A DNA stretch of 64,000 nt from an uncultured Collinsella sp. GTDB lineage: Bacteria; Actinomycetota; Coriobacteriia; Coriobacteriales; Coriobacteriaceae. The notes beneath the pieces are model-generated. The model ran no database searches and was not told the origin of the DNA. It saw nothing but the letters and a program-made list of their open reading frames with translations. The stretch is taken from assembly GCA_900758475.1 (NCBI GenBank), contig CAAERQ010000016.1, positions 30,379 through 94,378 on the forward strand, given 5' to 3'. Of this stretch, positions 9,578 to 17,586 are shown one piece after another. The translations under genes and the position numbers were made by a program. Every line of letters begins with the position of its first letter. Within the stretch, counting starts at the first letter, position 1.

Positions 9578-10261
9578 ATGTCCGATTCGAGCGACAGTTC
9601 CAAGCCGCGACCCAAGACCGCGGCCGTTCCACACTACACGGTGGGCGAGGAGATCATGAACTCCGTCACCCATGGTGTCGGCTGCCTGCTGGGTATCGCG
9701 GGCCTGGTGCTCCTGATCGTATTCGCTGCCCTGCGCGGCGGAGGTCCGGCCCACATGGCCGCGGCGATTGTCTATGGTGTCAGCATTATTCTTGAATATC
9801 TGGCCTCCACGCTCTACCACGCGATTCAGCCCGCGGGCGCCAAGCGCGTGTTTCGCATCATCGACCACAGCTGCATCTACCTGCTCATAGCCGGCAGCTA
9901 TACGCCGTTTTGCCTCATCACGCTCGCAAACGACGGCGGCCCTGCGCTGTTCTTTGCCGTGTGGGCCATCGCCATTATCGGCATCGCACTCGAGTGCTTT
10001 TTGCGCGAGCGTCAACCGCACTGGGTAAGCGGCCTGGTCTACCTGCTGATGGGCTGGCTCGTTGTCTTTAAGCTGCCCGAACTTGTGGCGCTGCTCAACC
10101 CCGTGGCACTTGCCCTGCTCGCCGTCGGCGGCGTGTGCTACACCGTGGGCGTGCCGTTCTATATCGCCAAAAACGTGCGCTATCTGCACAGTGTTTTCCA
10201 CTTGTGGGTGCTCGCCGGCAGCATCTTCCAGTTCATGGCGGTGATCCTCTTCGTAATCTAG
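9578..10261 (+). CDS. Hemolysin III family membrane protein
   Basis: 227 residues from the ATG at 9578, chosen because GGAGGA lies 10 bp upstream; a TTG at 9560 is the alternative. Seven hydrophobic segments and the family motifs are visible: SVTHGVG near the N-terminus, SIILEYLASTLYHAIQ, DHSCIYLLIAGSYTPF and HSVFHLWVLAGS. The conserved histidines and aspartate form the metal site of the PAQR/HlyIII fold. Despite the name, the family (YqfA-like) is thought to act in membrane homeostasis rather than lysis. A TATAGT box at 9537 may be its -10. Confidence 0.88.
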   Translation: MSDSSDSSKPRPKTAAVPHYTVGEEIMNSVTHGVGCLLGIAGLVLLIVFAALRGGGPAHMAAAIVYGVSIILEYLASTLYHAIQPAGAKRVFRIIDHSCIYLLIAGSYTPFCLITLANDGGPALFFAVWAIAIIGIALECFLRERQPHWVSGLVYLLMGWLVVFKLPELVALLNPVALALLAVGGVCYTVGVPFYIAKNVRYLHSVFHLWVLAGSIFQFMAVILFVI

Positions 10262-10367
10262 GACCACGCCCACGGCCCCGCTCGCACGGGCGACTGGTGC
10301 AATTGCCGTATCCGCCATCAACGTTTTACCCTGACGTCCCGAATCTTGGAGGTTCGAGAAACTCCCG

Positions 10368-11741
10368 ATGGACATAACCATCTCCCTTATTACCACGCTC
10401 GTCCTGACCCTCATCAACGGCTACTTCTCTATGTCCGAGATGGCGCTCACCACGGCCAAGCGCGCCGTGTTGGAACACGAGGCCGAGGAAGGCGACAAGC
10501 GCGCCGAGCACGCCATTAAGCTGGCCGCCGACTCCGACCAGCTGCTGGCCACCATCCAGGTTGCCATCACGCTCGTGGGCTTTGCCTCGTCCGCCGTCGC
10601 CTCGACGAGCCTGTCCGACCCGCTTGCCACGTGGCTCATGAGCTTTGGCATCGCGCCGCTTTCCGCCATCGCGCGCGGCCTGGCGCCGGTCATCATCACC
10701 GTCGCCGTCGCCTTTGTGTCCATCGTGATTGGCGAACTCGTGCCCAAGCGCATCGGCCTCGCTAACGCCGAGGGCGTATCCAAGCAGGTCGTGGGACCGC
10801 TTTCCGTGTTCCAAAAGATCGCCCGTCCGCTCGTGTGGCTGACCGGCGCTTGCTCCGATGGTCTGGCCCGCATCCTGCGCATCAAGAGCGCCGACGACCG
10901 CCAGAACGTTTCGGAGGAAGAGATCAAGTACATGGTCTCGGAGCAGGACGACCTGCTCGACGAGGAAAAGCGCATGATCCACGAGATCTTCGACCTGGGC
11001 GACACCGTGGCTCGCGAGGTCATGGTTCCGCGCGTGGACACCACCATGTGCGAGGACGACGAGACGGTCGCCGACGTGCTGTCCACCATGCGCCAGACCG
11101 GCTTCAGCCGCATCCCGGTGTATCACGAGGATCCCGACAACGTCGCGGGCATCGCGCACATCAAGGACCTGATTCAGCCCGCGCTCGACGGCAAGGGCGA
11201 CCAGCCCATCGCCGATTACCTGCGCGACGCCACCTTTGTGCCCGATACCAAGGACATCCTGCCGCTGCTGTCCGAGATGCAGACCTCGCACGACCAGATC
11301 GTGGTCGTCGTGGACGAGTACGGCGGCACGGCCGGCATCATCACCATCGAGGACATCGTCGAGGAGATCGTGGGCGAGATCGAGGACGAGTTCGACCCCG
11401 ACAACAAGTATCTCACGCGCCTTTCGCGCCGCGAGTGGCTCGTTGATGGGCGTTTTTCGTGCGATGACGCGATTGAGCTTGGTTGGCCGCTCGAGGAAAG
11501 CGATGATTATGAGACCATCGCCGGCTGGATTTTGGAGCTTTGTGACTCGGTGCCCGATATCGGAGAGGTGTTTGAGGTCGCAGGGTACAAATTCAAGGTA
11601 CAGTCGATGCGTGGCCAGCGCATCTCGCTCATTCGCGTGATCGCTCCGGCCGAAACCGATAAGAAGGATTCCGAGTCCTCGGCAGAGAAGCCGGCGGCGT
11701 CGGGCGCGGGCTCTGCGGATCCGCACGATGGCGACGAGTAG
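10368..11741 (+). CDS. CNNM/CorC-type protein (DUF21 - CBS pair - CorC_HlyC)
   Basis: 457 residues. A DUF21 transmembrane domain (about residues 1-190, three or four helices, with the NGYFSMSEMALTTAKR motif) is followed by a CBS pair (about 215-335; VMVPRVDTTMCEDDETV and VVVDEYGGTAGIITIEDIVEEIVGEI) and a CorC_HlyC domain (about 350-430). CNNM proteins of this layout move or regulate Mg2+/Na+, which fits a window rich in magnesium transporters. The best ribosome site, GGAGG at 10348, is about 15 bp from the ATG and can pair with CTCC just upstream of the start, so initiation may be inefficient. Confidence 0.9.
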   Translation: MDITISLITTLVLTLINGYFSMSEMALTTAKRAVLEHEAEEGDKRAEHAIKLAADSDQLLATIQVAITLVGFASSAVASTSLSDPLATWLMSFGIAPLSAIARGLAPVIITVAVAFVSIVIGELVPKRIGLANAEGVSKQVVGPLSVFQKIARPLVWLTGACSDGLARILRIKSADDRQNVSEEEIKYMVSEQDDLLDEEKRMIHEIFDLGDTVAREVMVPRVDTTMCEDDETVADVLSTMRQTGFSRIPVYHEDPDNVAGIAHIKDLIQPALDGKGDQPIADYLRDATFVPDTKDILPLLSEMQTSHDQIVVVVDEYGGTAGIITIEDIVEEIVGEIEDEFDPDNKYLTRLSRREWLVDGRFSCDDAIELGWPLEESDDYETIAGWILELCDSVPDIGEVFEVAGYKFKVQSMRGQRISLIRVIAPAETDKKDSESSAEKPAASGAGSADPHDGDE

Positions 11742-11765
11742 GGCAAGGAAGAGTAGGGGAGAGTT

Positions 11766-12599
11766 ATGGCAGGCCTGTTCAACATCCTTAAGGTCACCGT
11801 CAGCGAGGACAAGATTTGCGCGCACGTGCTGGTGAACCCCGGCATGCCGCTCATGACCTCGGAGGATATCGAGGCCACGGCGCGCGTGTACTACCTGGTG
11901 CCGGCGATTGCCAAGCACCTGTGCCTGGGCGATTCGGGTCGCGAGTTCCAGGACTGCATGGGCCAGACCGAGCTTTGCCACCTGCTGGAGCACGTGACGG
12001 TCGAGCTCATGAACGAGACCGGTCTTGCGGGCAGCATTTCGTGCGGCCGCACTCGCGTGAGCGAGCACGACGAGCGTGTCTTTGAGGTTGAGCTTTCGTG
12101 TCCCGATGACGCGTTGGCCATTGGCGCGCTGTCGTCGGCGACCTTTATGATGGACTGGGCGTACCTGCACGCCGACCAGCCGGCCCCCGACGTGGAAAGC
12201 ACGGTCGCGGGCCTGCGCAACCTGGTGCTGGGCATGCGTGCCGAGGCCGAGGGCAAGGACCCGCACGAGGCCGTTGCCGCTGCGAACGGCGAGGACGTGG
12301 CCGAGGATGTGCCCGAGGGCGACGCTCCTGCCGACGCCGACACTGAGCCCGTTGCCGAGGCGCCTGCTGCGTCTGAGCCTGCGGAGCCCCAAGGCGTCCC
12401 GAGCTTTGACGACGAGCCGCAGATGCCAATCGATACCGAGGGTGCGGTTGCCGAGAACCACGAGGCCCCCGCGGCCGTCTTTGGTGGTGCGGCAACGGCT
12501 CCGTCCGGCTCGGCGCACGAGGGCAACTTGCCGCTCGTCGATGGCGCCGGCGAGGACCCGGCCGCCACGGTGGCCATGCCTGCCATGCCGCAGGAGTAG
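11766..12599 (+). CDS. Orphan protein with a cyanophycin-synthetase N-domain-like region
   Basis: 277 residues, soluble. Residues about 1-150 resemble the N-terminal domain of cyanophycin synthetase: TELCHLLEHVTVELMNETGL corresponds to its GHVVEHVALELQ helix, and RTRVSEHDERVFEVELS followed by a long helix matches its RT...VVFEY...A region. The ATP-grasp and Mur-ligase domains that do the chemistry in CphA are absent. Residues about 180-277 are an Ala/Glu/Pro-rich low-complexity tail without predicted fold. It starts 24 bp after the CorC-like gene. I cannot assign a function; the similarity is judged by eye and should be confirmed by a profile search. Confidence 0.6.
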   Translation: MAGLFNILKVTVSEDKICAHVLVNPGMPLMTSEDIEATARVYYLVPAIAKHLCLGDSGREFQDCMGQTELCHLLEHVTVELMNETGLAGSISCGRTRVSEHDERVFEVELSCPDDALAIGALSSATFMMDWAYLHADQPAPDVESTVAGLRNLVLGMRAEAEGKDPHEAVAAANGEDVAEDVPEGDAPADADTEPVAEAPAASEPAEPQGVPSFDDEPQMPIDTEGAVAENHEAPAAVFGGAATAPSGSAHEGNLPLVDGAGEDPAATVAMPAMPQE

Positions 12600-12735
12600 G
12601 TTTACTCGCTTATCACCATCATGTACCTGCGCTTTTACCGTACGCAGATGAGCGCGACGGCAAGTGTTGCGCTGCGGGTATAATGGACAGCATTCAAACG
12701 GTGGGCATCGAGGTGCCCGCAGGAGAGGAATGATC

Positions 12736-13125
12736 ATGGGAAAGACTTTCAGCTTTGTCTCCGGTGCGCTCTTTGGTGCTGCTGCCGGCGCTATCATCGG
12801 CGTTGCTCTGGCCCCGCGCTCGGGTGCCGAGACCCGCGCCATGGCCGCCGATATCGCCAACGATGCCTGGGACAACATGCGTGACACCTACGAGCACAGT
12901 GCCGAGGAGGCCCGTGCCGCGGTCAACGACTTTGGTCCGATGGTCGACGCCAAGACCGATGACCTGCGCGCCAAGGTCGACCTGGCCCGCGAGCGCATGG
13001 ACCAGCTTCGCGAGCAGCTCAACGACGCCATCTCGGGCGGCAACGTGACGCCCGCTGCCGACGTCGTGGTCGAGAACGTCACCGAGGCCGGCACCGAGGC
13101 CACGGAGCCCTCGACCGAGGCATAA
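12736..13125 (+). CDS. YtxH domain protein
   Basis: 129 residues. The glycine/alanine-rich N-terminal segment GALFGAAAGAIIGVALAPRSGAETR is the YtxH signature: one short membrane or amphipathic helix ending in the LAPRSG motif. A long charged helical region (about residues 40-100) follows. AGGAG at 12721 gives 10-bp spacing to the ATG at 12736; the ATG at 12730 is possible but would overlap the site closely. A TATAAT box at 12679-12684 may be its -10. YtxH proteins are small stress-associated envelope proteins of unknown mechanism. Its stop overlaps the start of the PRC-barrel gene. Confidence 0.85.
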   Translation: MGKTFSFVSGALFGAAAGAIIGVALAPRSGAETRAMAADIANDAWDNMRDTYEHSAEEARAAVNDFGPMVDAKTDDLRAKVDLARERMDQLREQLNDAISGGNVTPAADVVVENVTEAGTEATEPSTEA

Positions 13126-13880
13126 TGCGCGCAGGGGATTTTGTCGGCGTCAAGGTTTATCGTAAGCCCGCCGAAGACAAGCGCACCAAAAAGGACGGCA
13201 CGCCGCGCAGCCCCAAAAAGCTCGGCAAGATTCACTTTCCCGTCTTTACCCCGGGCGGTACGCGCGTGGTGGGCTTTATGGTCCGCCAGTCCGATATCGC
13301 GGGTATGATCGAGCGCCCCGACCGGTTTGTGGCGCTCGATGCCATCGGCGTCTATGAGGGCGCTGTCGCGGTCGACGACGTCAAGGGCACCTACGATGCC
13401 GCCGCGGCCAAGCGCCTCGATATCAACCTGGACGATTGCATCATCTGGGTTGGCATGGACGTGCGCACGGAATCGGGCGATGCCGTGGGCTACTGCTCGG
13501 ACGTTGAGTTCAAGCCGCGTTCGGGCATTGTGCAGACGTTCTATGTGACCGCCAGCGCCGCATCGAGCATGTTGGTGGGCGACACGCAGGTGCCGCCGAC
13601 GATGCTGCGCGGCTACGAGAACGGCGCGATGATTGTCTCGGACGAGGTCAAGGCGCTCGGGTATTCGGGCGGCGCGGCCGCCAAGGCTGCCGAGGCCAGC
13701 GTCGTGGTGGGCGATAAGGTCAAGAAGGGCGCCAAGGTGCTCGATGACAAGGGATCGGTCGCCGTGGACAAGGGCAGCCGCGCACTGGGCAAGCAGCTCG
13801 GCAAGACGCGCGGTATGTTCAAGGCCTTTAAGGACGAATATCAAAAGGCGAGCGGGGGCTCGTCAAAAGCTAGCAAATAG
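13125..13880 (+). CDS. PRC-barrel-like domain protein
   Basis: 251 residues. Residues about 1-85 read as a PRC-barrel (GDFVGVKVY, KKLGKIHFPVFTPGGTRVVGFMV, FVALDAIGVYEGAVAVDD), and a second similar segment with EVKALGYS follows. The C-terminus (about 180-251) is a lysine/alanine-rich tail. The start shares one base with the YtxH stop (TAATG), so translation is probably coupled. PRC-barrels bind other proteins or RNA; this one may act at the membrane with the YtxH partner. Function unknown. A similar PRC-like region begins the nearby MgtE. Confidence 0.65.
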   Translation: MRAGDFVGVKVYRKPAEDKRTKKDGTPRSPKKLGKIHFPVFTPGGTRVVGFMVRQSDIAGMIERPDRFVALDAIGVYEGAVAVDDVKGTYDAAAAKRLDINLDDCIIWVGMDVRTESGDAVGYCSDVEFKPRSGIVQTFYVTASAASSMLVGDTQVPPTMLRGYENGAMIVSDEVKALGYSGGAAAKAAEASVVVGDKVKKGAKVLDDKGSVAVDKGSRALGKQLGKTRGMFKAFKDEYQKASGGSSKASK

Positions 13881-13900
13881 CGACGTACCAAATGATGGGA

Positions 13901-13938
13901 AGCGAGCCGGAGACATGTTGCTCCGGCTCGCTGTGTTT
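13901..13938 (+). terminator. Intrinsic terminator after the YtxH/PRC pair
   Basis: An 11-bp stem AGCGAGCCGGA / TCCGGCTCGCT around a 10-base loop, followed by GTGTTT. The T-run is short, so termination may be partial; the next gene begins 15 bp later. Confidence 0.6.
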
Positions 13939-13952
13939 ATGGGGGAGGGCAC

Positions 13953-15359
13953 ATGCGCCAAAACGGATCTAACTTAAACGGGCGCTCGGGTGCGCGTCCG
14001 ACGGCGCGCCGCGACCTGGGGCAGCTGCCCAGCGGCCAGCGTCGACGTCGCCGTAAGCCCGGCGCGATGTACCTCAACCATAGCCGTGGGTTTAGCGATC
14101 GCAGCGCGCGCATCGGCAACGGGCGCTCGCCGCGCCGACCGTCCCGCCTGCCCTATGCGCTCATCGCCGTGGGTTGCGCGCTCGTGCTGTTTATCGCTGC
14201 CGTCGTGGGCTACGTCAACCGCAGTGTGGACGTGGAACTCAACGGGCAAAAGACCGCGGTGCGCGTGGGCTCTACGTTGCAGAATCTTATCGACGATCAA
14301 AGCCTGACCGAAACGTACGACGCCGGCGATCTGCTGGCCGTCGACGACAGCGTGCTCAAGCGCCATGGCGGCGAAAAGCTGTCGGTGAAGGTCGACGGCA
14401 AACGCGTGAAGCAAGGCAAATGGGATAGCCGCGAGCTTACGGGTGGCGAGAAGGTGACGGTCAAGGACGGCCGCAACGTGTACGAAAAGCACGAGGTCCA
14501 GGCCACGACCATCGAGCCAAAGCTTAAGGTCGAGGGCACGGGTGCCATTGAGTATGTCAAAACCTGGGGCGTTCAGGGCCGCTCCGAGGTATGGGTCGGC
14601 GAGCAGTCGGGCAAGACGCAGGACCGCGGCGAGGTCGTGCCCGCCACCGACTGCGTAGTCGAGTGCGCAAGCGTAGCGCCCAAGGGCAACGAAAAGTACG
14701 TGGCCCTGACATTTGACGAGGGTCCGAGCGGCGCGACCAAGCAGATCTTGCAGGTGCTCAAGGAAAAGGGCGTCACGGCGACGTTCTTCCTTTCGGGCGA
14801 TGCCGCGGAAGCCTCGCCCGCTACTGCCAAAGCGATTGTCGATGCCGGGTGCGAGATTGGTTCCAACAGCTACAGCGATGATTCTCTCAAGGGCGAGGAT
14901 CGCGAGACGGTGCGCAAGCAGATCACGAAGGGCACCGAGTCGATTAAGTCGGCGACCGGCGTCGAGACGATGCTGCTGCGTGCCCCCTACGCCGCGTTTG
15001 ACGAGCAAAACTGGATCGACTCGATGGACCTGGTATCCGCCGTGGTTTCGTGGAATATCGATTCGGGCGACTGGCTGCTCAACGGCGCTGACGAGCAAGT
15101 ATCGACCGTGCTCGACTCGATGACGCCGGGCAATATCGTGCTGCTTACCGATAGCGATGAGTGCGCCGAGCAGACGCTCGAGGCGCTGCCGCAGATTATC
15201 GATGGTCTTGTCGCCGACGGCTACAAGATCGTGACGCTCAGCGAGCTGGTCAAGACAGACACGGCATTGAGCAAAAAGCTCACCTCGCTCACCAAGGTTT
15301 CCATGCCCAAAAACGCCGTGTTCCCCCAACTCCCCGAGGACGACGACACCACAGAGTAG
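13953..15359 (+). CDS. Polysaccharide deacetylase-fold protein with degenerate metal site
   Basis: 468 residues: an Arg-rich cytoplasmic N-terminus, one membrane helix (about residues 68-88), then an external region with an ubiquitin-like or G5/DUF348-like stretch (about 90-215) and a NodB-type domain (about 245-440). The NodB motifs have changed: motif 1 is TFDEGPS (D255, E256) instead of TFDDGPS, and motif 2 is GSNSYSD, with N305 and D309 where the two metal-binding histidines belong. Motif 3 (RAPY) and WNIDSGDW are intact. The usual Zn2+/Co2+ triad is therefore missing. It may be a non-catalytic peptidoglycan- or glycan-binding protein. GGGAGGG precedes the ATG. Confidence 0.82.
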   Translation: MRQNGSNLNGRSGARPTARRDLGQLPSGQRRRRRKPGAMYLNHSRGFSDRSARIGNGRSPRRPSRLPYALIAVGCALVLFIAAVVGYVNRSVDVELNGQKTAVRVGSTLQNLIDDQSLTETYDAGDLLAVDDSVLKRHGGEKLSVKVDGKRVKQGKWDSRELTGGEKVTVKDGRNVYEKHEVQATTIEPKLKVEGTGAIEYVKTWGVQGRSEVWVGEQSGKTQDRGEVVPATDCVVECASVAPKGNEKYVALTFDEGPSGATKQILQVLKEKGVTATFFLSGDAAEASPATAKAIVDAGCEIGSNSYSDDSLKGEDRETVRKQITKGTESIKSATGVETMLLRAPYAAFDEQNWIDSMDLVSAVVSWNIDSGDWLLNGADEQVSTVLDSMTPGNIVLLTDSDECAEQTLEALPQIIDGLVADGYKIVTLSELVKTDTALSKKLTSLTKVSMPKNAVFPQLPEDDDTTE

Positions 15360-15400
15360 TCATTGGGGACGTGCTTAAACGACTGGTCGTTTAGGGCGGT
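15357..15400 (+). repeat. REP-like palindrome overlapping a stop codon
   Basis: TAGTCATT GGGGACGTGCTT AAACGACT, followed by GGTCGTTTAGGGCGGTCTTAA. The initial TAG is the stop codon of the deacetylase-like gene, exactly as at 6857. This is another unit of the GGGGAC family. Confidence 0.65.
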
Positions 15401-15511
15401 CTTAATCGCTTTGTCCCACTGTGCTCATCCGGCTCTATGTCACGGATACGTCAGCGTTTGGTATGCCTGCAATGTGCAGCGCATAAATTCGGTGCCGCAG
15501 CGCGATGCTGA

Positions 15512-15520
15512 TGCTATAGT
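15512..15520 (+). promoter_or_regulatory. mgtE: Candidate extended -10 promoter for mgtE
   Basis: TGCTATAGT is a good extended -10 element; no clear -35 is visible. Transcription would begin near 15527, giving a leader of about 205 nt before the TTG start of mgtE. Confidence 0.4.
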
Positions 15521-15544
15521 TACTGCGGTTAATGAGGGTCAAGA

Positions 15545-15690
15545 GAAAGGTTACAGGTGAAATCCAAACCTCGACCATACAGTCGATGACCCCATGCAGG
15601 TGCTTTCTGCGCGTGCACGGGGTGTGAGCGCCGAGCGGCGTGCCGCCCGCGCATGCGTATACATATCTAAAAGTCCACGGATTGCGTGCC
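15545..15690 (+). ncRNA. Candidate M-box-like magnesium leader RNA
   Basis: The leader of mgtE contains, in the expected order, AGGTGA (15555-15560), a GC-rich hairpin closed by ACCCC/GGGGT (about 15589-15622), and a 3' segment TGCGTATACATATCTAAAAG then TCCACGGATTG (to 15681). That 3' segment lines up with the conserved M-box 3' signature UGCCAUACAGUGCUAAAGCUC-UACGAUUG. The family senses Mg2+ and controls mgtE and mgtA genes. Against it: the GGCUCC part of the 5' signature is replaced by AATCC and I cannot see a clear closing P1 helix. A 10-codon ORF (GTG 15557 to TGA 15589) with AAAGG upstream overlaps the same region and offers a rival, leader-peptide explanation. Confidence 0.45.
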
Positions 15691-15733
15691 GGCATGGTCG
15701 CGCGGTCCGCAGGAATAATGATGGGGAGCACCA

Positions 15734-17578
15734 TTGAATTATCTGAGTGAGATGCTCAAATTGCCGGTCTTGGACGTCGACGGCGAAAAGCTCGGCGTGG
15801 TTAACGATTTTGGCATTGCAACCGGCGAAGTTTTTCCGCACGTGACGTCGCTCGCGTTCCGTGGTCCCGGCAAGACGCCGTTTATGATCAGCTGGCGCAA
15901 ATGGGTCGACCGTATCGACGAGACGGGCGTACACCTTAAGACGTCGGCCACCGAAATCCGTTTTTCGTACTTGCAGCCGACCGAACTCTTGCTTGCCCGC
16001 GACGTGCTTAACAAGCAGATTGTTGACACGCAGGGCATGAAGGTCGTGCGCGTAAACGACATCAAGTTTTCCATGTCGGGCGAAAATCAGCTGCGCCTGC
16101 TGGGTGCCGAGGTCGGCGCCCGCGGTCTGCTGCGCGCGATCAGCCCCACACTTGAGCATGTTGTCGAGGGCTTTATGAAGCATCTGGGCAAGCCGCTCAG
16201 CGAGGACATTATCGCCTGGTCTTACATGGACCTGCTCGATCGCTCGACTAAGAACATCCAGCTCTCGGTGTCGCACAAGACGCTTGGCGAGCTGCATCCT
16301 GCCGACATTGCCGACATTATCGAGCAGCTCGACCCGCGCCTGCGTGCGCAGGTGTTCGCGCAGCTCGACACCGCCCAGGCCGCCGAGGCCATCTCGGAGT
16401 TCGATGACGACGAGCTCATGACCGAGATGCTCGAGGGCCTGTCCGATACCGACGCATCGTCGATGCTGGCCATGATGGACCCGGACGACGCTGCCGACCT
16501 GATCGACGAGCTCGATTATGAGAAGGCCGAGAAGCTCCTGCGCCTGATGGGCGTCAAGGAGGAGAAGGCGATTCGTAACCTGCTGGGCTATGAGGACAAC
16601 ACCGCCGGCCGTATCATGACCTCGGAGTTTGTCTCGCTGCCCGCCACGGCGACGGTCGGCGATGCCATCGAGGCGATTCGCAAACTCGACGAGGACTTTG
16701 AGAGCGTCTATTACGTCTATACCGAGGATCCGAGCGGCATGCTCACCGGCGTGCTTTCGCTGCGTACGCTGATCGTGGCCGATCGCGACGCCACGCTGGG
16801 CCAGCTCGCCTATCGCGACCTGGTCTATGTGTCGCCCGACGAGGACCAGGAAGACGTGACGGACGAGATGACCAAGTACGACCTGGTTGCCATCCCTGTC
16901 TGCGACGAGAACCGTCATATCCTGGGTATCGTGACCTTCGACGACGCCATGGACGTTATCGCCGAGGAGCATCAGGAGGACCTGCAGATCGCTGGTGTCG
17001 GCTCGGGCGATAGCGCGTCGGACGACTCGACGAACGTGCTCAGCTGGTTCGTGCATCGTCAGTACTGGGTCGTCGTGTGGGGCATCGCCTCGTGCATTAT
17101 GGCGACGGTGTTGGGGACGGCGCTGGGCTCCGCGCATCTGGTGGTGTTCCCCATGTGCGCCATGCCGCTCGTGCTGCTTGCTGCCTCGCGCATGGTGTCG
17201 TTCGTCAAGAACTACTTCTTGGAGTACGACGGTCACGACGACGAGCCCAAACCGTACCTGGGATTCTTCTTCCAGAGCACGGGCATGGGCCTGATCCTGT
17301 CGCTCGTGACCTACCTGTGCGCCCAACTGGTGCGCACCGCCGCATTCCCCGACGCGCCCATGTTTGAAGAGCAGCTCTTTACCGGCTGCTTTAACATCGC
17401 GGCCATCATCTGCCTGGTGGGCAACATGAGCGCCGTGATTTACCTGATGGTGCTGTTCTGGCGCGATGAGCACGACCTCAATACGTCGGGTACCGCCATG
17501 AACGTCATCGCCGTCATGATCTCGTGTGTGGCGTACTGCGCTGCTGCGGTGCTGCTCACCATGTCGGTCATGGGGTAG
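15734..17578 (+). CDS. mgtE: Magnesium transporter MgtE with N-terminal extension
   Basis: 614 residues against about 450 for ordinary MgtE. Residues 1-160 are an added region beginning with a PRC-barrel-like segment (PVLDVDGEKLGVVNDFG). Then come the MgtE_N superhelical domain (about 170-285, with PADIADIIEQLD and DDELMTEMLEGL repeats), a CBS pair (about 290-415) and five membrane helices (about 438-610). MgtE is a Mg2+ channel gated by Mg2+ binding between the N and CBS domains; the acidic residues for this are abundant here. TTG start, with GGGGAG 5-9 bp upstream. Followed 8 bp later by an Nramp-type transporter gene. Confidence 0.93.
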   Translation: MNYLSEMLKLPVLDVDGEKLGVVNDFGIATGEVFPHVTSLAFRGPGKTPFMISWRKWVDRIDETGVHLKTSATEIRFSYLQPTELLLARDVLNKQIVDTQGMKVVRVNDIKFSMSGENQLRLLGAEVGARGLLRAISPTLEHVVEGFMKHLGKPLSEDIIAWSYMDLLDRSTKNIQLSVSHKTLGELHPADIADIIEQLDPRLRAQVFAQLDTAQAAEAISEFDDDELMTEMLEGLSDTDASSMLAMMDPDDAADLIDELDYEKAEKLLRLMGVKEEKAIRNLLGYEDNTAGRIMTSEFVSLPATATVGDAIEAIRKLDEDFESVYYVYTEDPSGMLTGVLSLRTLIVADRDATLGQLAYRDLVYVSPDEDQEDVTDEMTKYDLVAIPVCDENRHILGIVTFDDAMDVIAEEHQEDLQIAGVGSGDSASDDSTNVLSWFVHRQYWVVVWGIASCIMATVLGTALGSAHLVVFPMCAMPLVLLAASRMVSFVKNYFLEYDGHDDEPKPYLGFFFQSTGMGLILSLVTYLCAQLVRTAAFPDAPMFEEQLFTGCFNIAAIICLVGNMSAVIYLMVLFWRDEHDLNTSGTAMNVIAVMISCVAYCAAAVLLTMSVMG

Positions 17579-17586
17579 GTGGTCGC

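Noticed and set aside
10326..12887. 853-codon minus-strand ORF opposite the CorC-like and CphA-like genes
   Set aside because: Composition (Arg, His, Val-rich, no hydrophobic core pattern) is that of a shadow frame; the opposite strand encodes recognisable proteins with good starts.
13888..13952. Rho-independent terminator making the deacetylase-like gene fully separate
   Set aside because: The hairpin is real, but its T-run is short and the next ribosome site follows at once, so read-through is likely; I kept it as a weak terminator only.
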